A stretch of 64,000 bases of DNA, taken from contig JAHLTZ010000009.1 in the NCBI GenBank assembly GCA_025786725.1, positions 186,001 through 250,000 on the forward strand, read 5' to 3'. How positions within the stretch are numbered: position 1 is the first letter of the stretch; each line of letters opens with the position of its first letter. The DNA is from Syncephalis fuscata. Taxonomy: Eukaryota; Zoopagomycota; Zoopagomycetes; Zoopagales; Piptocephalidaceae. The notes beneath the pieces were generated by a model. It saw only the letters and a list, made by a program, of their open reading frames with translations. It was not told the DNA's origin and did no database searches. The position numbers were made by a program, and so were the translations under genes. Below, one piece after another: positions 1 through 10,829 of the stretch.

Positions 1-99
1 TGTAAAATGTAAAATATAAATTGTAAAATGTAATGGATTTGGAAATATCTTTTATCATAGAGTTATTAAGCATAGGAAACAAAAGAAATATTGGCTCGT

Positions 100-803
100 C
101 TACTGATCCATATCCATTGAGGTGACCGTCTTTTTCTCCTCTTTCTGGGCCAGAATCTTTGCCTTGAGCGATGCCGATGGGATAAGTTCGACGCCACGTT
201 GCAATATCTTGATATCCTCTGCGCGTTCCTGGTCCCGTTTGCCCGACATACTGTAGAAAGTAGTAAAATATAGATTAGTTGGTCAATCCATTTTAATAGT
301 CTATTGCAAATGATCAATACATACCGGTTCTTGAAGTGAGCACGTTCACGTCGCTTGCGAATCTCGTGGACACGTTGCATTGCCTTGACAGTTGTTTGCA
401 TTAAGTTGCGGTCATAACGTACTGGAATATTGCGACGTTTCTCAAATTCAAATGTAGCATCCTAAATAAATAGTAATAATTAGATATTAGATATTAGATA
501 TTAAATATTAGATATTAAATGTTAGTAACTTACGATAGTCATTTCCTTGCCAGCTGCTCTACGGAATGCCTTGGTCCAGCGGATCTTACGTGGATTACGC
601 TTCATCTTAAAGTTCTTATGGCATTTTGAACGACAGAAGCGAAAGATCTACTTTTCCAGTATAAATAGCGTGTTTAATAACCTATATAGCTATAGAATTC
701 AACAATCTAGTCTAATACTGACCTTGCTATCATTGCGTACAAAAGTAATGCCATGGCCTGGATAGACCGTTGACGAACAGAAATAGCACTTTTCAAGCCG
801 CAT
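100..803 (-). CDS. RLP24: Ribosome biogenesis protein RLP24 (L24e family)
   Basis: Nucleolar assembly factor that occupies the eL24 site on pre-60S particles and, in yeast, recruits the AAA ATPase Drg1 for cytoplasmic recycling. Four exons read cleanly. Exon 1 begins [18 protein letters not shown], giving the first half of the L24e zinc ribbon (CYFC). Exon 2 begins [20 protein letters not shown], giving the second Cys pair and the basic signature. Exon 3 carries [15 protein letters not shown] and a basic helix. The last exon ends TSMDMDQ before TAG. The tail after the L24e domain separates RLP24 from ribosomal eL24. Introns are 50-80 nt with GT-AG ends. The start at 803 fits the family, which begins MR[IL]xKCxFCSS. 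PAM18 lies divergently about 380 nt away. No break was seen. Confidence 0.93.
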
Positions 804-1185
804 AGTGACAATCCGTCCTTGTTATTGCTATTTTGCGTAATCAAACGTTCAGCAATAATAATAATAGTAGCAGCAATAATAATAATAGTACTAGTAGCAA
901 TACTAGTTGTAGCAGCAACAACAACGGAAAAGAACACGGCTCGTTACAGCGTAAATGTAGGAAAAAAATTGAGCTTTTTTTCTTTTTTATGGCTAACATT
1001 TTTGTCCTCACTAAAGCGTCACCACCAATATTGTTTATTGTGTCTATCGATTAACGACAACACACCCATCTTTATTCATACAATACTATTACACTTGATC
1101 AAGTAGTAAACACTTGACGACTGTGCCTGTACTTGTTTAGTATTGTTAGCGATCACTTGATTGGCCAGCTATTGCCGTGTAAACT
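804..1185. other. Divergent intergenic region RLP24/PAM18
   Basis: This 382 nt stretch separates the divergent starts of RLP24 and PAM18 and probably holds both promoters. It contains a low-complexity AAT/AGC trinucleotide tract at about 850-925, which creates spurious Asn/Ser- or Ile-rich open frames on both strands. I see no further gene. Confidence 0.6.
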
Positions 1186-1642
1186 ATGGTAACTATTAAG
1201 TTATGACTATTATTCATATACCATCGCTCTTAACAACAGCTTTTACCTTTGGTATTAGACGACTCCTATTGCGATTGGTGTTGGTGTTACGGCTGCTGCA
1301 CTAGGTATACGCTATGCGATGCGTAACTTTCAGCAGCTTCCCAAAGTTGCTGGCAGTCAAAACATGAAAAAGTTTTATAAAGGCGGCTTTGACGACAAGA
1401 TGAATCGCCGTGAAGCATTATTAATACTTGGTCTAAGGTAAGGGGCATTAATCTAGTTTATTAACTATTTAATAACATGTATATATTATTATAGAGAAAC
1501 GGGTCTTTCAAAAGATAAAATAAAGGTCGCGCATCGTCGTATTATGCTGCTTAATCATCCGGATCGTGGTGGTTCCCCCTTCTTGGCCACAAAAATTAAT
1601 GAAGCGAAAGAGTTTCTCGATGCAAAGGGTCGTATTCGTTAA
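1186..1642 (+). CDS. PAM18: Mitochondrial import motor J-protein Pam18/Tim14
   Basis: Inner-membrane J-domain protein of the presequence translocase-associated motor (TIM23), which stimulates mtHsp70 during matrix import. Three exons: the ATG alone (1186-1188), then 1259-1437 and 1495-1642. The protein is about 108 residues. An N-terminal membrane segment ([18 protein letters not shown]) is followed by [25 protein letters not shown] and the C-terminal J domain. The essential HPD motif appears as [10 protein letters not shown], and the end is [15 protein letters not shown]. Splicing the ATG to ACGACTCCT gives MTTPIAIG and is the only reading that supplies a start in frame. Small size, one TM helix and a C-terminal J domain distinguish it from other J proteins. 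Confidence 0.92.
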
Positions 1643-2364
1643 AAGAACGCATTGAATTATATATATATATATATATATACACTTCTTATGCTTTCTTTCT
1701 ATGCAAAGTATTCATTTGTGCTCTGTGTTTAACAGTCTATACAATAAATCATCTACAAACCAGATATTGCCAAGTATTAATAGCATTTATTTACTATCTA
1801 TTACAGTAACTAATGGAACAAATGATATATTTAAATAAAACAAATACAGTTAAATTTATTCATATTGACTAATATTTATTAATTTATTACTTGTAATTAC
1901 TATGGAGTGTCTGATACTGAACGTGATCCGCGTTATTGATCCGAACTGATTAGTAAAATGCCGTCATTTTGATTTGTCATTTTGCCCATAATCAATAACT
2001 GTGTGTGTGGGTAACATGCATGTGAATACTGAGTGTATGTATGTGTGAGTATCTTAACTGTATAAATAAAAATCAGTGATTTGTCGGTAATCTCTGTTTC
2101 CGGTTACACTAATGCAACTCACACCATTAGTTTTAAACAAGCACTTGCGTTTTATCGGTAAATTACGTGTTTACTCGTCACCTCTTTCTCCAAAATACGT
2201 TTACACTCACTTTTACAAGGTAAATAGATAGATGGTATATGTTGGTCTAGTTAATAATAACGTACATAGTTTTGTTTGCCATTTACAGTGATAGCTCTTG
2301 CTTATAAGAGTCAGTTTGTTCAAGGTTTGTTATTGCTTTTATTTTAAATTTATATTTAAACACT
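1643..2364. other. Intergenic region PAM18-RIB1
   Basis: AT-rich spacer with the TA run at its start and no supported open frame. It must hold the PAM18 3' end and the RIB1 promoter and leader. Nothing else is recognised. Confidence 0.5.
1658..1679. repeat. (TA)n microsatellite
   Basis: Pure TA dinucleotide run directly after the PAM18 stop, in its probable 3' UTR. Confidence 0.9.
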
Positions 2365-3658
2365 ATGGTAAGTAGTATTATGGCTGGATAGCTATATTCG
2401 AATTAATAGACTGATCTAACTAGCCTCAGTCGTCGACAAACGCAACCTTTATTAGCACTGATAGTGCAATAGATAGTGCTCAGTCTATAAACGAGCCAGC
2501 TCTTAAAGACCAACTGTATGAAGTGACGCGTATCCCTTCAGCGCCTTTTCTGGAAAAAGAAATAACCAACAATAACATCAAATCCAATAACGATATTTCA
2601 TTAATACAAACTAATGTGGCGGATGCAGCCGCACCATTAAATCAGCCGATAATGAGTCTTTCATCCGATGAACCATCTAAAGCTACACGCCACCACCATC
2701 GACAAAATACATCTATAACAGCTTCCCGTTCGGCCCAACCATCTGCCACCGCCACAACTTCATTGAGATCACTAGCCATGCCAAAGGTTAAGTGTCTAGT
2801 ACGTACACGCCTACCCACTACTTCCGGCGAATGCCATGTCTATCTTTACCATAATGACGTTGATGATAAAGAACATATGGCGTTTGTATTTGGTGGCTAT
2901 GCCACCGGATGGAGTCGATCACTTGAAAGATCGTATGGTGGCGACGAGACAGCGATGGATCGTACTATTCGTGGTGCAGCACCAACTGCGCCATCTACTG
3001 TTCATCCTAGTGCCACTGAGCCACTTGTACGTATTCACTCAGAGTGTTTCACAGGTGAAACACTTGGTTCAATACGATGCGACTGTGGCGAACAGCTAAT
3101 AGAAGCGATGCGCACGATGAATAGACAGGGCAGTGGTATTGTTGTCTATCTGCGTCAGGAAGGCCGTGGTATTGGTCTACTGGAAAAGCTAAAAGCTTAT
3201 AATCTACAGGATTTGGGCCACGATACGGTTACGGCCAATCTATTGCTGGCTCACCCAGCTGATGGACGTACCTATGGTGCAGCCGTGGCTATTCTACAAG
3301 ATCTTGGTTGTCAAACATGCCAATTACTTACAATAATCCGGATAAGATTGAGCAACTGCAGCAAGGCGGATGGCTTACTGTTACCAAGCGTATTCCTATG
3401 ATTCCTGAACGATGGCAGAAGGCGATTAAAAGCGATGGTACAACTGAAAGTGAAACGACAACGACGACAACCACCACTTCTGCTTCGTCTTCTGGTGCCA
3501 CGACGCCGGCACAGTCGTATATTCCTAACGAGATGGATGGCTATCTACGGACAAAGGTTGAGCGTATGCGCCATTTGCTTGATATGCCTTCAAGCGTCGT
3601 AGAAGCATTGACGACAACAATGCAAAAGGAGGCAACAGCATTGATGGCCATTAATTAA
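2365..3658 (+). CDS. RIB1: GTP cyclohydrolase II (riboflavin biosynthesis)
   Basis: First enzyme of the riboflavin pathway; it opens the imidazole ring of GTP to a diamino-pyrimidinone ribose phosphate with release of formate and pyrophosphate. The start is inferred as ATG 2365-2367 followed at once by an intron (GTAAGT; AG acceptor at 2422 or 2429, both in frame). A low-complexity N-terminal extension precedes [14 protein letters not shown]. The catalytic domain shows [20 protein letters not shown], which gives the zinc ligands as Cys and CxC, then [18 protein letters not shown]. At about 3332 the frame breaks: the conserved NNPDKIEQL lies in the next frame, as if one A were missing from acaataat. 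The second frame continues [21 protein letters not shown] and a Thr/Ser-rich tail to 3658. Consensus error is likelier than loss of an essential enzyme. Confidence 0.88.
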
Positions 3659-4036
3659 TTGTCACCATTATTAATTATTTGGCTACTTTATTGTTACTTT
3701 TTTGTTTATAGAATATACGTAACAGCTATACGTCGCACTTTATTTTTTTAAATCAACATCATACTATAGTCATTATAAATTCGCTATTAATCATAATTAA
3801 GTATATGCGTGTGTTAGTTTTTAGCTTAAAAATCATTAAGAGACATATGATATAATCGTAGAATACACATTTAATATACACTCAATATAGATATAAATAT
3901 AAATATAATATGTCTTCTAATAGAAAATAAATTTTAAGCTGATAGCATGTAAAATTTTAATCAAATGATACGTTGTTTATAACTACTAAGAATAAAGGAA
4001 ATGGCACAAATGTAGGAAAGAAACAAAAGCTAACAG
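3659..4036. other. Convergent intergenic spacer
   Basis: AT-rich 378 nt between the RIB1 stop and the stop of the minus-strand BAR-SH3 gene. It holds both 3' UTRs, with no gene seen. Confidence 0.5.
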
Positions 4037-6239
4037 CTACATTTTCACGTAATTGCCTATAATAATATAGTGGTTAGCAGTTTAGTAATTGCAATATGGT
4101 TGTTAGTCTTACCAGGAAAAGTGCCTTTTTTACCATTCAAGCTGCCCATCCACCAGCCATCAGGTTCTTCTGTACGTCGGATAATTTCGATCTTATCTCC
4201 GCTCTTAAATGGCAAATCACCAGGCTGATCACCATTAAAATCAAACAATGCGGTAGCAATTTCATTGCCATTTGGAGCTGGTGCGGCTGAAGATGCGTTA
4301 GGTATACTAGGTGATGGCATATCCATTCTAGTATTGGTTATGGGTAATACAGCACCGGCGGTATTAGCAGCAGTAACAGCATTAGCAGCAGTAGTAGCAT
4401 TAGCATCAGCGGCAGGAATGTCAGTATTAGCCGCTACATCATGGGCTGCGTATTCTGGTGGTGGCGATATGGATGGTGATGGTGGCGATAACTGGTTATT
4501 TGGTGGTTCTATTCATTTGATAGCAGTTAGTCAAATGCCAATTAAATATAATAATTTGCTGTAATTACCTGCTGTTTCAAGTTTAACATAGTTGGCTATA
4601 GAAATCAATTGTAAATTAATAAATATTAAAATGTTTGTTGACAACAACTTACCAGGAAAAATGCCCGTCTTATCGTAAAGCCGTCCAGTCCACCAATCGT
4701 TGGTGCTTTCCGTTTTATTGACAATTCGAATACGTTCGCCCTTTTTAAAGTTTAGATCGCCGGCCGTTTCACTGACAAACGGATAAACGGCTACTGCGTA
4801 TTGCTCACTCGATGATGGATGTACAATACGAGGTGGCGATGGAGTTGCTGTATTGGCTGTTGCTGTAGTAGCTGTTGGTGTTGCTCTATTGGGAGCAAGT
4901 CCAGGAGCAACGGCTGCTCCACCTCCAAATTGGTGAGCATTTTGACGCATAGAAAATTCTTTTTTTTCGTCATAAGGCGCACTAGGCGTGGTGGGTGTCG
5001 TTGGTGTTATTGGCGTTACAGCGCCACTTCCGGTTCTGGGCGTTACACCAGAACGAGATGCATTACGCGATACCGTCATAGCTAATGACATTAATAGGCA
5101 AAGTTAGCTGATGGTTAAATTGATCTATCATTTTTCTAATTTACCTTGAGGAGCAATTGAGCGTAACTCTTGTAAAATCTCATCGATTTGTGCTTTACGC
5201 ATGTCATATCCATCCTTGGCCGAATGTGAATAGTCGATATGACGCAACGAGACCAACGGTTGGAATTGTTGATCCAGCATGCTGCTGATTTTCAGCTGCA
5301 ATTGATAGAATGAAATGAAGCATGGTGCAATAAATTTACCACGCATTTGCAATAGCTTTGGCAAATCTTGTTTAAGTGAGCCGTTAATTGCATTGAATAC
5401 TTCGGTGGCTTCACCGGTGGATAATTCTGCCTAAATAGCATCGATAATAGAGTTAATCACGATCATTGTGTATTAAAACTCTACTTACTTGGCGTAATTT
5501 TTTTTCATCATTCAATGATCGTTCTTGTCTTTGATTGAGCGCTTTGACTGATGCACGGTGTCGGTCGTAGTCAAGTCGTTTACGCTCTCGTTTCTCGGTC
5601 GTTTTGTGAATGGCTTTGATTACTGAATTCAGCTCCAATATTGGTGTGATAACCGTGCTGGTCAATATTTCCTATTTCATGCAAACGTAAGCATGTGCAT
5701 TGGTCAAACTCCATTTGCTCATTCCACATGTTATAAACATACCAATTCTGGCTGAATAGCATTACGGGTTGTACGCATAATTTCTGCGTATTTTTCCGTT
5801 GTCTCAATAGCTTCGATGCTACTGGCATCTTTCTCGTTTTCACTAGGTATTGAACTTCCATTGGCGGTAGCCATATGTCCCGTTGAAGCGCAGATTGATA
5901 AAGCGTCAGCAATGTATCAGCAAAGCCTTGTTGGTGTTCCATCAAACTCGATACAGCATCCCGATAGAGTGTTGCATCTTTGTGTAGCTGTTGTGCACTG
6001 GACTCAAAGTCGTTAAATTGTTTTACCAAATAATCATATTCGGCATCATGCGTTTCTAAATAACAGCAATTCAATATCTTTGCAAGTAACTCTAATACAC
6101 TACCCACCCTCCAAACGGCCAGAGGACTCTTTGAGCATAGCCGGTAAACGGGCTATGCCTTTCTTTATACCTTTCCTATTAAAATAAATTGATGAATTAT
6201 ACTGCTTTCTTAATTTCTTTACCTCGCTTACCAGCTCAT
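4037..6239 (-). CDS. Rvs167/Hob-type BAR protein with two C-terminal SH3 domains
   Basis: Amphiphysin-family protein expected to tubulate membrane at endocytic actin patches. The start MSWKGIKKGIARLPAML matches fungal Hob/Rvs N-termini and is assembled from ATGAGCTG plus the exon beginning GAAAGGTATAAAG. BAR-domain helices follow: HDAEYDYLVKQFNDFES, SSLMEHQQGFADTL, KRLDYDRHRASVKAL and FISFYQLQLKISSMLDQQF. A Pro/Thr/Ala-rich linker leads to SH3-1 (AVAVYPF, NDWWTGRLY, GIFPANYVKL), then a second Pro/Ala-rich linker and SH3-2 (ATALFDFNGDQ, DGWWMGSLNG, GTFPGNYVKM, stop). Both SH3 domains keep ALYDF-like, WW and NYV positions, with the last residues on separate exons. Yeast Rvs167 has only one SH3, so the tandem pair is unusual. 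All seven or so introns are GT-AG and keep frame. Confidence 0.85.
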
Positions 6240-7476
6240 AATTGCAATATTACTGTAGATATGAAGAATAGAAGAAGAAGAAGGTGTGATAACGAGACGA
6301 GAAAAAACTGAACCCATCGGTTTTAAACGAGTCGAGTCACCATGCTATGTGTGTGTGTGGCAGTGTTCCAGTTTACTGCAGGTGCCAAGAATCCATGAGA
6401 TCATCATCTCTAAAAAAAGCGATAACTACCAGTCTCACGACTGTAAATGGTCTTTTACACGTTTGAATTCAATGGCACATTTATCATTATTCCTTAATTT
6501 GTACGTAAAATATAGTCTAGGGTCTTGGCAACTATCCTATCTTAATGCCATATTGCATTGACATCTCACTTGGATCCGGCAGCTATAGTACTTTCCAGTG
6601 TTTTAGATTTAGATTTATTACAGCTCCGACTTGGCAAAACCTCACCAACAGAAGTAAGCTATTAGAATAATCGGCCATTTTATAATAAATAGACTTTGTA
6701 ATCTATTTATTGTTATTTAGCAAAATGGCTGATTATGCATTAACAAAATTAAAGCAATATAATTTCATAGATGATGTATTGTATTAAATTTAGCAATCAT
6801 ACGCAAACATGTGCTTATCCAGTACACAATAATGATATATCCATATGCAGACTTGACGTATATGATGACGAGTTAATTTCATCAGAAATGAATCTATTGT
6901 TTTGCATGTAGAGCTATAAATACATACTATCGACATTTATTTATTTAACAAACTGCTGCTTTATTATTTTCATGCCGACAGTGTTTATGTATGACTAGAA
7001 TTACTGCACAGTAATCTTTCAATCCTTTTACCTCAAAATATCTGTTCTTTGCTTAATTGCCACTCTTATGTCTGCTCGGATGTACATATTTAAAAGTATA
7101 TATTTGTATTGTTGTCTACATTCATATAGTTATATTCTATTCCAAATAATAAAGCGTTTAAAATATGGCGAGCATAATACACATCACATCGATATCTTTA
7201 TAGCTTTAAAAATATCTTGGACTTTATTCATTGGGCTCAGCTTGATACCTATATAGTTTCATTTTTATTAAATCAAATATGTAGTAACAGAATAGAATAA
7301 AGACTTTATAGTTCAGTATTACTGTTGTATGTGCTATATGTGTTGAAATCTTTGCTTGATAATTCATAACAAATCTGAAAATGACAATAAATAAAAATCT
7401 ACGAATTAAAACTCTATTCTTGGTGCGCGCCTTTTGTTGAATCATCCACATTTGTTTATTGAATCGCGATAGCAGT
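6240..7476. other. Intergenic region, possible small gene not resolved
   Basis: 1.2 kb between the divergent starts of the BAR-SH3 gene and NUP37. At 6472-6786 there are short open segments, with GTAAGC at 6653 and an AG at 6720 that could be an intron. One frame reads LDLDLLQLRLGKTSPTE and the segment after the AG reads MADYALTKLKQYNFIDD. I could not join them in one frame to a clear start, and I recognise no family. The rest is AT-rich with no evident gene. Confidence 0.3.
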
Positions 7477-9215
7477 ATGGTATTGGCAACAGTTGAAAGT
7501 CCTATAATGAGCCAGGATGGCGGCGACGATCCTCGTCATGACGCACCTATGGCTGACAGTGAGACTAGCAGCAATTTTGACTCGTCAAACGAATATTTGC
7601 CGTAAGTCATGACCTACATTCCAGTACACAATAGATTAACAGCACCATCTAGCTATTCGTGCTCAGAACGCGTTATGACATGCGAGTTTTGTCCTATTGA
7701 TGCCGGACAGGACTTGCTGGCATGGGGTAAGTGGTATTGCTTTATATTGACGCGCGTATACGTATTCAAATACATAGACTAATTATTTAATTTAGGCGGT
7801 GTATCCCAATTGGAAATTATTCGACGCAATAGAGTATGTAAAGTATTAAAAATAGCAAATTACCAGCTAACATTATGTATATCAGAAACAAAAAAACATT
7901 AAAAGCACTTCAAAGTAATAATTATGATAATATTAATTATAATCTATGTTTACCCATTCATTATTTTGTTTTATTAGTTGGACATGGATATCAGTAGCAC
8001 GACATTTAATTGGCGGACGAGTGGTTCGAATTGCTTGGTCGCCCGAGACCAAATGTTCATTAGCAGAAAAAGGAGAGCTGATTATTAATATCAAGCAAGT
8101 AAAATAAGCTAGTTAGCAAAACGAGCTAATCTCTTACAATAACAACAATAATAATAACAATAATAATAATGATTATGGTAATAATAGACTTGCAGTGATC
8201 ACAGGCACACAGCAGCTGCATGTCATTGAAAACGATAGCCAGTCCGTGCATCGCATAGGCAGTGGCGGTAGCGATATTAATGATCTTGTATGGTGTCCAT
8301 CAAATCCCAATCAATTGGCAACAGTTGGTGGTAAGTATATGGAATAATAGAGATAGAAGTAGTGTTTGCTTAATATTATTTATTTACTTTAATTAATTAG
8401 AGGACCATTTATGTCATTTGTGGTCAATTACCGCGGCTCATGGATTGCAAAAACTATCGACTGTATCGTTATCTAGCCCAGGTGTTGCTGTCTGCTGGCA
8501 TCCTACCGATGTAGGCTGTCTTATGGTAGCAGAACGTCTTGGTTATATCCGATTACTCGACTGTAGTCAATGGGATAGCGATGGCGACGGTATTGATGGC
8601 CATGCCACAAAGATAAAGATGCATTGGCGACTTACGCTTACTGCACCTCGTAATGGTGGACCATTAACTGGTGCGAGTTGGAAACCGCAAGATCGAACAA
8701 TGTACCTATTACATCAATGATTAATGCTCTAACTAACTGTATACTGGTTAAATAGATTTGGTGCTATTGTTGGAGATCGGTGGTATACATGGGATTTATC
8801 TGACTTCAAGAAACTTTTACCCGATCAGTCGGGCGAGGCCCATAGTGAAGGTGCTGGTGATTTCAAGTAAATATACGCAGTTTGCATAGCAATACACATA
8901 TTAACATTATTACAAACATGACAGATGGTCACCGGCTCATCCCAATCTATTTGCCACGTTTACCAAAGTACCAAAACCATTCAATGCTTTACGCTGCTAT
9001 GACACAAACTATCCACAAGGTAGTCACAATATTCAGTATATTATTTATGTTAACCTATAATTTATAATGATTTATATTCACAAATATATCTAGTACCGCA
9101 ATCCTACACGCTACCTACGCCAGCACCGCTTCGCCATGTGTCGTGGCATGCGTATGAGCCGTTACTTGTCGGCTGTGCCAATGACACGCTCTATTTCTGG
9201 ACAGTATCTGTGTAA
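7477..9215 (+). CDS. NUP37: Nucleoporin Nup37 (WD40 repeat)
   Basis: WD40 propeller subunit of the Y-shaped Nup107-160 complex of the nuclear pore, binding Nup120/Nup160. The order of diagnostic segments follows animal Nup37: ERVMTCEFCPIDAGQDLLAWG, VVRIAWSPETK, GGSDINDLVWCPSNPNQLATV, EDHLCHLWSI, SSPGVAVCWHPTD, LMVAERLGYIRLLDC, GASWKPQDRT, GDRWYTWDLS, HPNLFATFT and a last blade ending CANDTLYFWTVSV. About nine exons. The exon ending INIK joins the exon beginning LAVITGTQQLHVIE only if the donor is GCAAGT (8095 region), a GC-AG intron. The start ATG at 7477 is the first after the in-frame stop; a later ATG at 7507 is possible. The stop faces the BUD13 stop 14 nt away. Confidence 0.9.
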
Positions 9216-9229
9216 TGCTCTTCTGTTCA

Positions 9230-10646
9230 TTACATATCCTCTACGCTCCATTTGTAGGCTTCCTCGGCAAGTACCGTTTTACCTGCTTGTCGGGCATAGT
9301 ATTCTTTTTCAAATCCATTTGAACGATCTAGCGTGTCATTGCAGTAGTGTATGCGTTGGAATTAATAGATACATCAAAATAAACGAGACTATTTTATATA
9401 TTATTGCTACTTACCGACACCATCCCAGCGGTAGCCAGGTGGAATACCAAATCGATTAGGTGGTGCTGGTGGTCCCGTATAACGTGGCATTCTTTTACCG
9501 CGACTTTTTTTCTCCTATGCCATAGTATGCATATTAACAATTTGTATGATTATTGTGATATAATCGATAATATTGATGGATTAATTAGTAGATTTATACT
9601 ATTAATACAGCCACTTACCGTAATAAATCCAGCTGCTGGATCATCCCAACGAGCCTTTGCCTTTAACTCGGCATTTAATTCTTCATCGTCGGCATATCGA
9701 GCCAGTGGCTTTTTAGCCTCTTCAGCTTCATGTAATTTACGTAATTCTGCAGCACGTCTCTGTACACGTCCCTTGCCCCACTCCATTTCCTTTTCTAATT
9801 GTTCTTCTTCAGCTCGTTTTTTAGCTGCTAATTCGGCTCTTTGGGCTGCAATATCAATACGGCGACCTATTTTACAGCATTTGTTAAGACAATATCATTA
9901 TAATGTTAAATACCGTGCTACCTACCACTTTGATCACGATAAATCGTCTCTTGTCCACGGCCAATAGTATCTGGATCGAGTTGATTGATATATTGTTGCT
10001 TGGCTGCCTGTAATGCTTGCGTGCTTTCTTTCAACTGCTTTGCTGTTTGTAGTCCTGCTCGTTGACCTGTTGACATACGAGGCCCATCCATGTCATTTTC
10101 ATATTGCATAGCATCTATAGCACATGATGTCTAAATTAATACAACAATCTATTACTTGCATCGTCCATAATAGGTACCAGTAGCTACTGATGGTGCTTCA
10201 GCATCACCCACACGCTTCCATGCTGGTGCTTTTGTTGGTATTTTACTTGTATCGACCGCCACCACCAATGGTGCATCTATGCACATTATTACAGTTAGAC
10301 TACAGCATTATACAGTTTACTGCCTATAAAACGATATACTACCTTCATCGTAATCTTGGTTAGCCATACCCATCGCGTCAACTATAAGACCTTCCTTCTT
10401 GCCAGCTGCCGTGCTTGAAGCAAGTATACTGAACTGTGTATCGGCCTCCCAGTTGCTGGCCACCATATCATCTTCGTCTACAATAGTGCCAGTGCCATGA
10501 TGCGCAACACTACTGGCGCCAGAAGGTGCTTTGCGCTTTTTTACCTTTCTAACTCTTTTTCCATCGGCTGTCAGCGTTGTCTGGCCTTCCTTTTGGCCTC
10601 CAGCGCTTAAGTAGTGCTGTGCGATATAGTCGCGTGTCGACGACAT
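9230..10646 (-). CDS. BUD13: Pre-mRNA splicing factor Bud13 (Cwc26), RES complex
   Basis: Scaffold of the RES (retention and splicing) complex with Snu17 and Pml1, acting on the activated spliceosome. The N-terminus [14 protein letters not shown] is followed by the basic [10 protein letters not shown]. The middle has [15 protein letters not shown] and a charged coiled coil ([30 protein letters not shown]). The C-terminus has the invariant Bud13 block: [30 protein letters not shown], and the end AYKWSVEDM before TAA. The C-terminal block binds Snu17 and Pml1 in yeast. Seven or so exons. The junction [15 protein letters not shown] needs a GC-AG intron (donor GCAAGT near 10157), because the nearby GT donor leads to stops. 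The gene shares a 183 nt divergent spacer with RPL5. Confidence 0.92.
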
Positions 10647-10829
10647 GGCCGTGTAAACGACAGAAAAAATGCCACTGGCAGTTATTACGATGCAGTGTAT
10701 TAATTATGAAAGGAAAGGAAAACTGTAAGATGTCACAGCCACGGTGTACAAAATACCACTTGCCACCAGCTCACCATAGATTCAGCCTCCTCTTTCACCT
10801 CACCGTAGGACACCGGAAGATCATTCATT
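10647..10829. promoter_or_regulatory. Shared divergent promoter region BUD13/RPL5
   Basis: Only 183 nt separate the start codons of BUD13 (-) and RPL5 (+), so both promoters and leaders must fit here. No clear TATA or named operator was recognised. The call rests on gene arrangement only. Confidence 0.5.

Noticed and set aside
819-1106. Ile- or Asn-rich open frames between RLP24 and PAM18
   Set aside because: Produced by an AAT/AGC triplet tract; present in two frames and antisense.
3308-3658. Separate gene starting after the RIB1 catalytic domain
   Set aside because: Its first residues (NNPDKIEQL) are the normal continuation of GTP cyclohydrolase II; the split is a frame break.
4265-4564. 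99-codon plus-strand frame rich in Ala/Val
   Set aside because: Antisense shadow of the Ala/Thr-rich linker of the BAR-SH3 gene.
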